Shown here in pieces: positions 25,419 to 34,440 of a stretch of 64,000 nt of DNA. The notes beneath the pieces were generated by a model, which had not been told where the DNA came from, did not search any database, and was given only the letters and a program-made list of their open reading frames with translations. The DNA lies in the NCBI RefSeq assembly GCF_002161285.1, contig NZ_NFHH01000010.1, positions 80,814 through 144,813 on the forward strand, in the 5' to 3' direction. Source of the DNA: Blautia sp. An81. GTDB lineage: Bacteria; Bacillota; Clostridia; Lachnospirales; Lachnospiraceae. How positions within the stretch are numbered: the stretch's first letter is position 1; each line of letters begins with the position of its first letter. Position numbers and translations under genes: made by a program.

Positions 25419-26306
25419 ATGGATACCAAAAATTTGACAACATTTATCTATGTAGCAGAACTGCGCAGCTTTACAAAAGCTGCAGACAGACTGGGCTTTT
25501 CCCAGTCTACGGTCTCTTTTCAGATCAAACAATTAGAAAAGGAACTGGGCTCCCAGCTTTTTGAACGGATCAATCACACCGTACATCTCACAGAAAAGGG
25601 ACGGGAAGTTCTGGAATATGCTCATCAGGTCAACCGCATGACCAGGGAGCTGGAAGACAGCATGAAAACAAAAACAGCAGCGGGACACATCCGTCTGGCT
25701 ACCGCTGACTCTCTGTGTACCTCTCTTCTGTCCAGAGGTTTTCAACATTTTCGCAGTCTTTATCCGGACATTACGCTGAAAATCATTGCAGCCGGAACAG
25801 AAGAAATGTTCCGGCTTATGAACCACAATGAGGTAGATGCTATCCTGACTCTGGATAATCACATTTACAATGCAGAATACCGGATTGTCCGTGAGGAAAG
25901 AGTACATACTTATTTCGTAGCCGGAGCCGGCACCAGCCTTGCCTCTGCTTCCTCCCTTTCTGTCCAGGAACTGATCCGTCAGCCTTTCATCCTGACAGAA
26001 AAAGGCATGAGCTACCGCCGTCTGCTGGAAGAAAAACTGGCGGAGCTGTCCCTGGAAGTTCAGCCTGTTCTGGAAATCGGGAGCACAGAACTGATCTGCT
26101 CCCTGGTAGAACAGGGCGCCGGCATCTCCTTTCTCCCCGATTACGTCATAAAAGATAGAGTAAAGGCCGGAACCCTGGTCTGCCTGCCAGTGTCCGGCCT
26201 GGAAATTCAGGTATGGAAACAGCTTTTGTATCATCGGAATAAGTGGGTGTCTCCTCAGATGGAAACGGTGTTAAAATATTGCGTGAGCAGGGAGTTTATC
26301 CCTTAA
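25419..26306 (+). CDS. LysR-family transcriptional regulator
   Basis: About 295 residues from ATG at 25419, chosen for GAGAGGAG seven bases upstream; a longer frame starts at 25374. Residues 1-60 are the LysR helix-turn-helix (LTTFIYVAELRSFTKAADRL, then SQSTVSFQIKQLEKELG). A substrate-binding domain follows, starting near HIRLATADSL and including EQGAGISFLPDYVIKD near 235. It is divergent from the sodium:alanine symporter gene and probably controls it. Confidence 0.88.
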   Translation: MDTKNLTTFIYVAELRSFTKAADRLGFSQSTVSFQIKQLEKELGSQLFERINHTVHLTEKGREVLEYAHQVNRMTRELEDSMKTKTAAGHIRLATADSLCTSLLSRGFQHFRSLYPDITLKIIAAGTEEMFRLMNHNEVDAILTLDNHIYNAEYRIVREERVHTYFVAGAGTSLASASSLSVQELIRQPFILTEKGMSYRRLLEEKLAELSLEVQPVLEIGSTELICSLVEQGAGISFLPDYVIKDRVKAGTLVCLPVSGLEIQVWKQLLYHRNKWVSPQMETVLKYCVSREFIP

Positions 26307-26556
26307 AAAGGATATACATCTGCCCTTTTCCTGCTCGCACTTTTACGCAATGGCATTTTAAAGTGACCATGGAATACAGTTCCATAAAAGATACAGAGCC
26401 GGTAGTTTCTTTGGCCGCATTGTTGATCCTGGCGTCTTTGGGAGCAAGTCCAAAAATGTCAATGCCGCAGCCCCCTCCATAACTGTAAGTCCTGGCCATC
26501 TTTATACAAGCCTCTATTAGACAGTATCCTTCCCCCAGCCATTCTTGTTCTGTCAT
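26296..26556 (-). CDS. small hypothetical protein
   Basis: About 86 residues from ATG at 26556 (AGAGGTG upstream). The middle holds SYGGGCGIDIFGLAPKDARI and the end is CHCVKVRAGKGQMYILF. Four cysteines are spread through it. It converges on lysR, overlapping the last eleven bases of that gene. No family is recognised. The good ribosome-binding site supports that it is real. Confidence 0.45.
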   Translation of the reverse strand: MTEQEWLGEGYCLIEACIKMARTYSYGGGCGIDIFGLAPKDARINNAAKETTGSVSFMELYSMVTLKCHCVKVRAGKGQMYILFKG

Positions 26557-26642
26557 TTTTACACCTCTACAATATTTTGTATACAAATCTTTTTATTGAC
26601 ACGATATTTAGATATTTGCAACAGATAAAACAACAAAATAGG

Positions 26643-26682
26643 GAGCTATCGCATTAATCAAATATGACAAATGCGACAGCTC
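26643..26682 (-). terminator. terminator of the riboflavin operon
   Basis: Arms 26643-26655 and 26670-26682 pair over 13 bases with one G-U pair. On the minus strand the stem is followed by a T-rich tract (CCCTATTTTGTTGTTTT). It lies 17 bases after the ribH stop. Confidence 0.8.
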
Positions 26683-26699
26683 ACTGAACAAAATCTCTG

Positions 26700-27170
26700 T
26701 CAGCCTTTCTGGATCTCCCGGATCAGGTTTACCATCTCGATAGCTCCCTCGGCGCACTCAGAGCCTTTATTTCCTGCCTTGGAACCGGCCCGCTCAATGG
26801 CCTGCTCAATGTTTTCTGTGGTAAGCACTCCGAACATCACGGGAATACCGCTTTTTAAAGATACAGAGGCGATCCCTTTGGAAACCTCATTGCACACATA
26901 ATCATAATGGCTGGTGCTTCCTCTGATCACAGCTCCCAGGCAGATCACTGCATCGTATTTGCCGTTTTCTGCCATCTTGGAAGCAATGAGAGGGATTTCA
27001 AATGCTCCCGGCACCCAGGCCACCTGAATATTTTCCTCTTTTACCTCATGGCGGATAAGGGTATCCATGGCTCCGCTTAACAATTTAGATGTGATAAATT
27101 CATTAAATCTGGCTACGACAATTCCCACTTTAATATTCTCAGACACTAATTTTCCTTCAAATGTTTTCAT
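26700..27170 (-). CDS. ribH: 6,7-dimethyl-8-ribityllumazine synthase
   Basis: A 156-residue enzyme of usual length. It joins 3,4-dihydroxy-2-butanone 4-phosphate with the ribitylamino-uracil to form lumazine, the riboflavin precursor. Motifs: [13 protein letters not shown] at residue 19, [10 protein letters not shown] near 52, [16 protein letters not shown] near 81 with the catalytic His, and [20 protein letters not shown] near 107. Last gene of the rib operon. Confidence 0.96.
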   Translation of the reverse strand: MKTFEGKLVSENIKVGIVVARFNEFITSKLLSGAMDTLIRHEVKEENIQVAWVPGAFEIPLIASKMAENGKYDAVICLGAVIRGSTSHYDYVCNEVSKGIASVSLKSGIPVMFGVLTTENIEQAIERAGSKAGNKGSECAEGAIEMVNLIREIQKG

Positions 27171-27210
27171 ACTTTTATTCTCCTTTTTTGCACTTATATT
27201 TTATTCCTGT

Positions 27211-28410
27211 CTAATACTCCAGAAGATGTCCCATTCTTCTCTGTTTTGTCCTCAGGTACCGTATGTCATGGGGATTTGCCGGTGCCTGGATGGGTACCCT
27301 TTCCACAATCTCCATGCCGAAGTCCTGGAGCTGGTATACTTTATCTGGATTATTCGTAAGGAGCCGCAGAGTTTTTGCTCCCAGATCCCGAAGGATCTGG
27401 GCTCCGATATAATACTCCCTTTCATCTCCCTTAAAGCCAAGGGCAAGGTTTGCCTCCAGGGTATCCATCCCCTGTTCCTGAAGCTCATATGCCCGGAGCT
27501 TATTGATCAGTCCGATCCCTCTTCCTTCCTGGCGCATATAGAGAAGAATCCCTCTTCCCTCCTCTTCGATCTGCCTCATAGCTGCATGAAGCTGCTGGCC
27601 GCAGTCGCAGCGGAGAGAACCGAAAGTATCGCCTGTAAGGCACTCGGAATGAACCCTGCAGAGAAGGTTTCCTCCTTCTCCCACCTCTCCTTTCACAAGA
27701 GCCACATGGTGTTCTCCATTCAGCTTGTTAATATAACCGTAAGCAGTAAAATGCCCGTATCTGGTAGGCATATCTGTCTTAGTCACCTGTTCTACCAGTG
27801 TTTCATGACGCTTCCGGTAATCCTGAAGATCCTTTATGGTAAGAAATGGGATCCTCCACTTTTCTGCCATCTGGGCCAGCTCTGAAGTCCGCATCATGGT
27901 TCCGTCTTCTCTCATGATCTCACAGCACAGCCCGCAGGTTTTCAGTCCCGCCAGGCGGAGAAGGTCTACTGTAGCCTCTGTATGGCCGTTCCTCTCCAGG
28001 ACTCCATTTTTCTTAGCCAGCAGGGGAAACATGTGGCCGGGACGTCGAAAATCTTCCGGCTTTGTGCCCTCTTCCACACACTTCATGGCAGTTACAGACC
28101 GTTCTGCAGCAGAAATCCCTGTGGTGGTGCTCACATGATCAATGGATACAGTAAAGGCCGTCTCGTGATTGTCTGTATTCTGAGACACCATTTGAGGAAT
28201 CTGAAGCTTTTTCACATATTCCTCGGTCATAGGCATACAGATCAGCCCTTTGCCGTAGGTAGCCATAAAATTCACATTCTCTGTAGTGGCATACTGAGCG
28301 GCGCAAATCAGATCTCCTTCATTCTCTCTGTCCGGATCATCTGTGACCAGCACCAATCCACCTTTTTTCAGGGCCTCCAGCCCTTCTTCTATAGTCTGAA
28401 ATGACGGCAT
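27211..28410 (-). CDS. ribBA: bifunctional DHBP synthase / GTP cyclohydrolase II
   Basis: About 399 residues from ATG at 28410 (AAGGAG ten bases upstream; a GTG at 28419 is too close to it). The N-terminal half (to ~200) makes 3,4-dihydroxy-2-butanone 4-phosphate from ribulose 5-phosphate: [19 protein letters not shown] near 22, RPGHMFPL and GHTEATVDL. The C-terminal half is GTP cyclohydrolase II, with zinc ligands in [20 protein letters not shown] near 253 and [14 protein letters not shown] near 288. Both activities feed the two branches of riboflavin synthesis. It follows ribE by 14 bases. Confidence 0.95.
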   Translation of the reverse strand: MPSFQTIEEGLEALKKGGLVLVTDDPDRENEGDLICAAQYATTENVNFMATYGKGLICMPMTEEYVKKLQIPQMVSQNTDNHETAFTVSIDHVSTTTGISAAERSVTAMKCVEEGTKPEDFRRPGHMFPLLAKKNGVLERNGHTEATVDLLRLAGLKTCGLCCEIMREDGTMMRTSELAQMAEKWRIPFLTIKDLQDYRKRHETLVEQVTKTDMPTRYGHFTAYGYINKLNGEHHVALVKGEVGEGGNLLCRVHSECLTGDTFGSLRCDCGQQLHAAMRQIEEEGRGILLYMRQEGRGIGLINKLRAYELQEQGMDTLEANLALGFKGDEREYYIGAQILRDLGAKTLRLLTNNPDKVYQLQDFGMEIVERVPIQAPANPHDIRYLRTKQRRMGHLLEY

Positions 28411-28424
28411 TGTTCTCACTCTCC

Positions 28425-29087
28425 TTAAAATCCGTATTTTCTCAGTATTTCCATAGTAATGCCTTCTCCGGCCATATTTTTCTTCTTATCAGTCTCGGCG
28501 GGAAATGCCAGGAATCTTTCCACATATTTTCCGATCACATCCGTTTCCAGGTTCACTTCATCTCCCGGCTTCCGGTCCTGCAAGACCGTTTCCCGGGCTG
28601 TGTGGGGTATCACAGAAACCTGAAAACTCTCCTCTGAGACTTTCGCTACAGTCAGACTGATCCCGTCTATGGCAATGGAACCTTTCTCCACCACATAGCG
28701 AAGAATTTCTCTCCCTGCACCGATAGTATACCAAAGGGCATTATCATCTCTCTCAATCTTCCGGACAGTGCCTCGTCCGTCCACATGCCCCGCTACAATA
28801 TGTCCGCCAAAGCGGCCATCTGCAGCCATGGCTCTCTCCAGGTTTACCCGGTTGCCCGGTTTCAGACTGCCCAGAGTGGACCGGTCCAGAGTCTCATGCA
28901 TCACATCCGCTCCAAAGCCTCCGGGGAAAAATTCCACCACTGTTAGACACACCCCGTTTACCGCCACGCTGTCCCCGATCTTCAGATCCTCCAGAACTTT
29001 ACCGGCTTTTACAGACACCACTGCAGACTCCCGGTTTTTCCGGATTCCCCGGATAACTCCCGTTTCTTCAACAATTCCTGTGAACAT
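28425..29087 (-). CDS. ribE: riboflavin synthase alpha chain
   Basis: About 220 residues from ATG at 29087, six bases after GAGGTGG; a second ATG lies two codons earlier. It dismutates two lumazines to riboflavin. The two homologous lumazine-binding repeats are visible: FTGIVEETG at residue 2 with [13 protein letters not shown] near 40, and [11 protein letters not shown] near 97 with [13 protein letters not shown] near 138. It overlaps the end of ribD by about 20 bases. Confidence 0.95.
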   Translation of the reverse strand: MFTGIVEETGVIRGIRKNRESAVVSVKAGKVLEDLKIGDSVAVNGVCLTVVEFFPGGFGADVMHETLDRSTLGSLKPGNRVNLERAMAADGRFGGHIVAGHVDGRGTVRKIERDDNALWYTIGAGREILRYVVEKGSIAIDGISLTVAKVSEESFQVSVIPHTARETVLQDRKPGDEVNLETDVIGKYVERFLAFPAETDKKKNMAGEGITMEILRKYGF

Positions 29088-30189
29088 TCCCATCCACCTC
29101 GCTTTCGATCAGATAATCATCCCCCAGGCGGCTTATTTTCCCAGGTTTCAGGAACAGGCTTTCCTGAGGATCCGGATATCCCTGTCCTCCTACAGGCCCT
29201 TTTGCCTCTTTTCCCCCTATGAGCTTAGGAGCAATATAGGTCATGACTTTCCGGACGATTCCTGCCTGAATAGCAGACCAGTTCAGCTCCCCTCCTCCTT
29301 CCAGGAGGATACTGTCAATCTGCCTTTTCCCCAGCTCTTTCATAAGAACAGACAGGTCAATCTTTCCCTCTTTCTCCGGGATTTCCAGCAGAGTACATCC
29401 CCTCTCCTCATAAGGGATCTGTCTTTCCCTTTCTACCTTCTGTCCTATGGCCAGGATCGTGGGCACCTCTCTGGCAGTCTCCAGGATCCGGGAATCCAGA
29501 GGTGTGGAAAGATGAGTGTCACAGATGATCCGCACAGGATCTCTTCCCCCATCCATACGGCAGGTGAGAAGAGGATCGTCAGCCAGCACAGTTCCCACTC
29601 CGGCCATGATCCCCCGATATTTGTGCCGGAGACTCTGGACATGGGTTCTGGCAGCCTCTCCTGTGATCCATTTGGAGGCTCCGGTATAGGCGGCGATCTT
29701 GCCGTCCATGGTCATGGCATACTTCATCACTACATAAGGGGTACCTGTACAGATGTAGTGGAAAAACACCTGATTGATCTCCCTGCATTCTTCTTCCAAT
29801 ACATGTTCCTGTACCTCTACACCATGCTGCCGGAGGATTTCCAGTCCCTTGCCTGCTACCAGAGGATTGGGGTCTCCTGCTCCCACCACTACTTTCCGGA
29901 TACCTGCCTCCAGGATGGCCTCTGTGCAGGGAGGCTGCTTCCCATAATGACAGCAGGGCTCCAGGGTCACATACATGACCCCATCCTTTGGCGGCTGGCT
30001 GCAGCGGGCCAGAGCATTCCGCTCTGCATGAAGTCCGCCGTATTTTTCATGCCACCCTTCCCCGATGATCCGGCCGTCTTTTACAATGACAGCTCCCACC
30101 ATAGGATTGGGCGAGACCCAGCCTTCTCCTTTTTTGGCCAGTTCCAGCGCTCTTCTCATAAATTTTTCGTCTTCCTGTGCCGTGTACAT
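29068..30189 (-). CDS. ribD: bifunctional riboflavin deaminase/reductase RibD
   Basis: About 373 residues from ATG at 30189, which follows GAGGTGATAAG; the frame extends upstream only into the leader. The N-terminal zinc deaminase has HAERNAL near residue 50 and the zinc ligands in PCCHYGKQPPC near 75. The C-terminal reductase has KYAMTMDGKIA near 150, SKWITGEAAR near 166 and LLEGGGELNWSAI near 290. It is the first gene of the operon controlled by the FMN riboswitch. Confidence 0.95.
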   Translation of the reverse strand: MYTAQEDEKFMRRALELAKKGEGWVSPNPMVGAVIVKDGRIIGEGWHEKYGGLHAERNALARCSQPPKDGVMYVTLEPCCHYGKQPPCTEAILEAGIRKVVVGAGDPNPLVAGKGLEILRQHGVEVQEHVLEEECREINQVFFHYICTGTPYVVMKYAMTMDGKIAAYTGASKWITGEAARTHVQSLRHKYRGIMAGVGTVLADDPLLTCRMDGGRDPVRIICDTHLSTPLDSRILETAREVPTILAIGQKVERERQIPYEERGCTLLEIPEKEGKIDLSVLMKELGKRQIDSILLEGGGELNWSAIQAGIVRKVMTYIAPKLIGGKEAKGPVGGQGYPDPQESLFLKPGKISRLGDDYLIESEVDGNVHRNC

Positions 30190-30242
30190 GTTTCTTATCA
30201 CCTCATTTCTCTGTATCGGGCTTTTCCACAGGAAATTTTCGC

Positions 30243-30278
30243 AAAAGAAAAAGCCCTGATAAAAATTTTCAGGACTTT
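30243..30278 (-). terminator. second terminator in the rib leader
   Basis: Arms 30250-30259 and 30269-30278 pair over ten bases with one G-U. On the minus strand a TTTTTCTTTT tract follows. It lies 54 bases upstream of the ribD start and downstream of the first leader terminator. Confidence 0.6.
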
Positions 30279-30340
30279 TAAACACTTGACAAAAGGCATA
30301 TGAAGAAGAATTTGCTTCTTCTCAATGTATTGTAAAATAC

Positions 30341-30373
30341 AAAAAGCTCTGAAATGGAAATCCATTTCAGAGC
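30341..30373 (-). terminator. FMN-responsive leader terminator (expression platform)
   Basis: Perfect 13-bp arms 30346-30358 and 30361-30373 with a very short loop. On the minus strand the stem runs into TTTTTGTATTTT. Its position ~45 bases past the aptamer fits a riboswitch-controlled attenuator. Confidence 0.8.
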
Positions 30374-30415
30374 CTGACCTTTTATGGTATATAAATATAC
30401 AATCTCAAACGCCAA

Positions 30416-30522
30416 ATCTTCTTTCATCCAGACTATACTGTCGGCTTCGGAGTTTCACCGAATCATGCCTTGCGGCTCGTGGGCTTTACCACCGGTAGGG
30501 ACTTGCACCCTGCCCTGAAGAA
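30416..30522 (-). ncRNA. FMN riboswitch (RFN element)
   Basis: The minus strand carries the RFN consensus in order: AGGGCAGGGTG then CAAGTCCC, ACCGGTGGT, AAAGCCCACGAGCC, CAAGGCATGATTCGGTGAAA and CCGAAGCCGACAGTATAGTC then GGATGAAAGA. FMN binding should favour the downstream terminators and shut off the rib genes. The promoter is immediately upstream. Confidence 0.97.
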
Positions 30523-30530
30523 TTTTTTAT

Positions 30531-30559
30531 ATTATATACCTATAGATGGCCCTTGTCAA
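30531..30559 (-). promoter_or_regulatory. consensus promoter of the riboflavin operon
   Basis: On the minus strand TTGACA (30554-30559) and TATAAT (30531-30536) are both perfect and exactly 17 bases apart, ending about nine bases before the aptamer. Confidence 0.9.
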
Positions 30560-30562
30560 TTT

Positions 30563-31725
30563 TTATCTTTGCTCTTTTTCCTTTCTGGAACTGTTTTTAT
30601 ACAGACCTTTTTCCAGGTCCGCCACTGCATTTCCGTAATATTTAGGAAGAGGCTGCATTTCCCATGCCGATAGCCTGAACCCCTGTAAGCCAGGAACTGT
30701 AGGTAATGGAATCTTGAAGCAGGCCGTACATCACTGCGCCGGAACATCCGAAAGCCGCTCCTTTTAAAGCATTGCTGGCGATCACCAGCATAACATTGTT
30801 TCCAGCCAGGCTGGTGATCAGGAAGTCCACAGCCCCTAAGGCCATACCGATAAGGGCGGTATACCGCTTTCCGATTTTCTTCATGATGAAAGGCGTAACA
30901 AACATAATGGCAATCTGTGCTATAGACAGAGCATTGGATATAGAAGCAAAGGCTGCCTCATCTCCCAGGACATACTGAGCAAAATAGTAGTTGCTGCCAA
31001 AAAATGTAGACATCATAAAGTAAAGGCAGAACAGGAAGACCACCATAATCATCCAGTACCGGTTGACTACCAGGCTTTTGAGACAAGCCAGGACGGAAGG
31101 CTGTTTTTCCTTCTCTCCTGATTCATTTTTCACTTCTGTCACACGTTCTTTACAGCAGAAAAAGTAATCAGGTTCAGGATCACAAAGACTGCTGCGATAA
31201 GGATATAAGTAAGGGTTCAGCCTCTGGGACTGTACTGGTCTCCCTTCCCGAAAAAGGTACAGATCTTCATAACAAAGGTATTTACTGTCATGGTACCTGC
31301 CGTAGCCAATAGCATACGGAAATTACCCAAAACAGTCCCCGTTCATACTGGTTTGTAGTCATAAGCCCCTGAAGGGAAGCATAGGGAACATTTAAAGCTG
31401 TATAGAAAATGGTGGAAACCAGGTTATAAGTAAGAAAGATATAAGCAATCTGCACCCGGCCTTCTAAAGAGGTGGGAACAGAAAACATCAGCACTGTAGA
31501 TATAGCCAAAGGCACACACATCCGCAGCATCCAGGGTCTTGCCTTTCCCCAGCGGCTGTGGGTCCGGTCCACGATCCTTCCCATGATCAGGTCTGAAACT
31601 CCGTCGAAAATCTTACTTATTGCCATGACGGAACCGGCGGCCAGAGAGTTTACCCCGATAACGCTTACGTAATAAACCAGCAGGAAGGAGGAAATAGAGG
31701 AGTAGATCAGGTTTGCAGAATATCA
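30563..31725 (-). pseudogene. decayed GPH-family sugar:cation symporter
   Basis: Pieces of a glycoside-pentoside-hexuronide symporter can be followed in order: NLIYSSISSFLLVYY near the left of the protein, KIFDGVSDLIMGRIVDRT then SRWGKARPW, NVPYASLQGLMTTN then YERG, later a cytoplasmic-loop piece (EVKNESGEKEKQPSV), TGVQAIGMGNAASS, and the tail KYYGNAVADLEKGLYK. Frame changes occur near 31310 (extra T in TTTTGG) and near 31145, and a TGA interrupts near 31215. The first residues are missing and the gene is shorter than relatives (~450 residues). It cannot make a working transporter. Confidence 0.85.
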
Positions 31726-31821
31726 TTCCTCAAAGACTTTCGAGGATTCTCACAACGGGACAGCTATGAAGGCTGTACTGCGTATGGAATAGGTTTGTAT
31801 CAGAAAAGGCTTTTAGGGTAA
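31723..31821 (+). pseudogene. short plus-strand gene tail next to the broken symporter
   Basis: An open plus-strand segment encodes SFLKDFRGFSQRDSYEG then CTAYGIGLYQKRLLG and a TAA at 31819-31821, directly followed by a terminator. It begins exactly where symporter homology ends. It has no start codon. It may be the tail of a gene lost in the same rearrangement. The family is not recognised. Confidence 0.35.
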
Positions 31822-31845
31822 ATCAAATACCTTAAAAGCCTTTTT
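31804..31845. terminator. bidirectional terminator after the nucleoside hydrolase
   Basis: AAAAGGCTTTTA (31804-31815) pairs with TAAAAGCCTTTT (31833-31844). A T run follows on the plus strand (31841-31845) and a shorter one on the minus strand. It ends the salvage operon on the minus strand. Confidence 0.7.
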
Positions 31846-31862
31846 CTACATCCTCTTCACCC

Positions 31863-32801
31863 CTAACAGCTCTCTTTATGGTCCAGCTGTTCCAGAGCTG
31901 CAAACAGCAGTTCTGCAAATCTCTGCCGGTCAACCTGATCAAGGACCAGCACGTTTTTCTTTTCCCTGCAGGTCAGACGTCTGTCTGCATAGGTCAGTCC
32001 TCTGGCTCTGCCTTCTTCTGTTATTACATTGATATGTTCATATGTGCCGGAAAACATGTCCGGTTCCAGAAGATAGGCAACAGCACAAAGATCATGAATG
32101 GGACTTTCCGTAAATCCAAATTGTTTTCCTGTTTCATGGTAAAAACTGAGCAATTCATAGGCAAGCCGGCTGACTCTTCCTTTCTCCTTCAGACTTTCTA
32201 TCTGTTCTACAGACACAGTAGCCTTTTCTGTCACATCCAGACCTGCCATAACAACAGGCAGTCCAGAGGCAAATACGATCTGTGCGGCTTCCGGGTCTGC
32301 GTAAATATTAAACTCTGCCAGGGCTGTACGATTTCCGTGGTGGATTCCTCCTCCCATCATACTGATACAGGAAATCTTTTCCTTTACCTGAGGAAAGGTT
32401 TTCAGCAGCAGGGCAATATTCGTAAGAGGAGCCAAAGCTGCAATCGTCACTTTTTCCGGGCTTTCCATGATCTTCTCATACAGAAATGTCACCCCATTGT
32501 CAGAGGCAAGAGGATATTCTTTCTTTTTAAAATATGGACCGTCCATACCACTATCCCCATGAGCCTCAGGGGCCGGTGACAGGGTTTTCACCAAAGGCCC
32601 TTCCTGGCCTGGGGCCAGAGGAATTTCCTCATGGATAAAATTCAGGATATTTCCTGCGTTTTTCGTCACTTTCTCAAGGGTCTGGTTTCCTCCCACGGTA
32701 GTAATTCCCAAAATTTTCAATTCTTCTTTATGGGCACAGGCTGTTAAGATGGCAAGAGCATCGTCATGGCCAGGATCACAGTCGATCAAAAGATATTTCA
32801 T
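31863..32801 (-). CDS. inosine/uridine-preferring nucleoside hydrolase
   Basis: About 312 residues from ATG at 32801, preceded by GGAGGTGGA and overlapping the ATPase stop by four bases. It splits N-glycosidic bonds of ribonucleosides to base and ribose. Family calcium site motif DCDPGHDDALAI is at residue 6; ITTVGGNQ near 34, MGGGIHHGNRTALAEFNIYADPE split near 150-170 and the late PIHDLCAVAYLL near 232 complete the active site. Last gene of the ribokinase/ECF operon, where its released ribose would feed the kinase. Confidence 0.92.
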   Translation of the reverse strand: MKYLLIDCDPGHDDALAILTACAHKEELKILGITTVGGNQTLEKVTKNAGNILNFIHEEIPLAPGQEGPLVKTLSPAPEAHGDSGMDGPYFKKKEYPLASDNGVTFLYEKIMESPEKVTIAALAPLTNIALLLKTFPQVKEKISCISMMGGGIHHGNRTALAEFNIYADPEAAQIVFASGLPVVMAGLDVTEKATVSVEQIESLKEKGRVSRLAYELLSFYHETGKQFGFTESPIHDLCAVAYLLEPDMFSGTYEHINVITEEGRARGLTYADRRLTCREKKNVLVLDQVDRQRFAELLFAALEQLDHKESC

Positions 32802-33592
32802 AGATCCACCTCCAGCAATTCGTCGATGGTCAGGATATCCCTGTATCCCAGAAGATTTGCAAGCTGACACAGGTATGGCTGTTTTAAGCTGCTGAATCTG
32901 AGCAGTTCCTCGTCCCAGAAAATTTCTCTGGGGCCTCCGTCTCTCCTTACCTTTTTCTCTGCCATAACGATGACTCTCTTAAAATACTTCACTACAAACT
33001 CCATATCATGAGTAATGGTAATAACAATTTTATTCTTTTCTGCCAGCTTATGGACGATATCTCCCAGAAGCTGTATAGAAGCCCGGTCCTGTCCTGCAGT
33101 AGGTTCGTCCAGGATCACCACCTTGGGATCCATAGCCACGATAGCTGCGATTGTGATAAATTTTCTTTTGGAATAAGGAAGGTTATAAGGATGTTCCTCC
33201 AAGTCTTCCTCAAGGCCGCACAGTCTGGCAGCCTCCAGAGCCCTTCTCTTTACTTCTTCATGGCTCATTTTTTGTTTTACCAGTCCATATGCGATTTCTT
33301 TGTAAATGGATTCCTGGAAGATCTGGTCATCAGGATTCTGAAACACATATCCTACTTTTCTTGCAATGGAAGCAGTGGTCTTGTTTTCTGTTGACTCTCC
33401 TTCCAACAGGATTTCTCCCTTTGACGGACGCAGAAGGCCGTTCATCAGCTTCACAGTTGTAGTTTTTCCAGCTCCGTTCTGACCAATGATCGCTACCGCT
33501 TCCCCTTCCTTAAATGCCATGCTTACGTCTTCTACCGCTGTATATCCGTTGGGATATACATAGCTTACATTCTTCAGTTCCAGATATGCCAT
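32798..33592 (-). CDS. ECF transporter ATPase with a degenerate signature motif
   Basis: 264 residues of the CbiO/EcfA type. Walker A GQNGAGKTT near residue 37, the Q-loop GYVFQNPDDQIFQ near 83, Walker B VVILDEPTAGQDRAS near 157 and H-loop TITHDMEF near 191 are intact. The LSGGQ signature is replaced by LPYSKRKF near 137. It forms a pair with the ATPase encoded just upstream, whose signature is normal. Start and stop overlap neighbouring genes by one and four bases, so the operon is tightly coupled. Confidence 0.9.
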   Translation of the reverse strand: MAYLELKNVSYVYPNGYTAVEDVSMAFKEGEAVAIIGQNGAGKTTTVKLMNGLLRPSKGEILLEGESTENKTTASIARKVGYVFQNPDDQIFQESIYKEIAYGLVKQKMSHEEVKRRALEAARLCGLEEDLEEHPYNLPYSKRKFITIAAIVAMDPKVVILDEPTAGQDRASIQLLGDIVHKLAEKNKIVITITHDMEFVVKYFKRVIVMAEKKVRRDGGPREIFWDEELLRFSSLKQPYLCQLANLLGYRDILTIDELLEVDL

Positions 33593-34440
33593 CAGTTCCG
33601 GCCTCCCTTCTTCAATATCTTATAAGCCTGTTCTACAGTGAGAGGAATCTTCCCTTTTTCTCCTGTTTTCTTTCTTCTTTCCAGGAAATACAGCACTACC
33701 TGAGGAAGCTGGCCTCCATAGGTCAGGACTTTAGGGTCGGTAAGGACCTCTTCTGTCTCTCCTATCATTCCGATCTCACCGCCGCTTATCAAGAGTATAT
33801 GGTCGCAGTATTCTGCGATCAGATCAATCTTATGTTCTACCAGGATAATTGTCTTGCCCTGCTCTTTCAAAAGCTGTATAATTTCAAAAATCTCTTCTGT
33901 ACTTTGAGGATCCAGCTGAGAGGTAGGCTCATCTAAGATCACGATCTCCGGATCCAGGGCGATCATTGAGGCCAGAGCCACTCTTTGCTTCTGTCCTCCT
34001 GAAAGCTGAAAAGGATTCTTATCTTTCAGCTTCTCCAGGTGAAAGATTTGGATGAGTTTCTCCACTCTATCGATCATCTCATCCCTTGGAACGCCTATGT
34101 TCTCCATTCCATAGGCCAGTTCTTCATAAACGGTTTCCTTTACTCCCGATATCTGTGTAAAGGGATTCTGAAAAGAATACCCCACAACAGAAGCCAGTTC
34201 GCCGTCACCATAGGATTCGATCTTTTTCCCCTTTATTTCTACTTCGCCTTCCAGTTCTCCTCTGTATATTTCAGGAATAAAGCCCCGGATAATATTGCAG
34301 ATACTTGTTTTTCCTGATTCATTGGCTCCTATAAGCCCCCATACCTGTCCCTTTTCAATCTCAAAGGATACATTTTTTATGACCTGGTTTTCTTCCAGAG
34401 GATACCGGTAACTTACATTTTTTAATGAAATCACTGCCAT
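33592..34440 (-). CDS. ECF transporter ATPase (canonical partner)
   Basis: About 282 residues from ATG at 34440, whose first bases overlap the EcfT stop. It has Walker A GANESGKTS (note Glu-Ser in place of Gly-Ala), Q-loop SFQNPFTQISG, signature LSGGQKQRVALAS near 143, Walker B IVILDEPTSQLDPQ near 165 and H-loop LVEHKIDL. It powers substrate uptake with the second ATPase, EcfT and the S component. Confidence 0.9.
   Translation of the reverse strand: MAVISLKNVSYRYPLEENQVIKNVSFEIEKGQVWGLIGANESGKTSICNIIRGFIPEIYRGELEGEVEIKGKKIESYGDGELASVVGYSFQNPFTQISGVKETVYEELAYGMENIGVPRDEMIDRVEKLIQIFHLEKLKDKNPFQLSGGQKQRVALASMIALDPEIVILDEPTSQLDPQSTEEIFEIIQLLKEQGKTIILVEHKIDLIAEYCDHILLISGGEIGMIGETEEVLTDPKVLTYGGQLPQVVLYFLERRKKTGEKGKIPLTVEQAYKILKKGGRN

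Noticed and set aside
30286..30291. Plus-strand TTGACA in the rib leader as a divergent promoter
   Set aside because: No -10 at 16-18 bases and no plus-strand gene follows.
28768..30303. Long plus-strand open frame of 511 codons opposite ribD and ribE
   Set aside because: It lies wholly antisense to two clear enzymes, has Ser/Pro/Arg-rich noise composition and no ribosome-binding site; it is a shadow frame.
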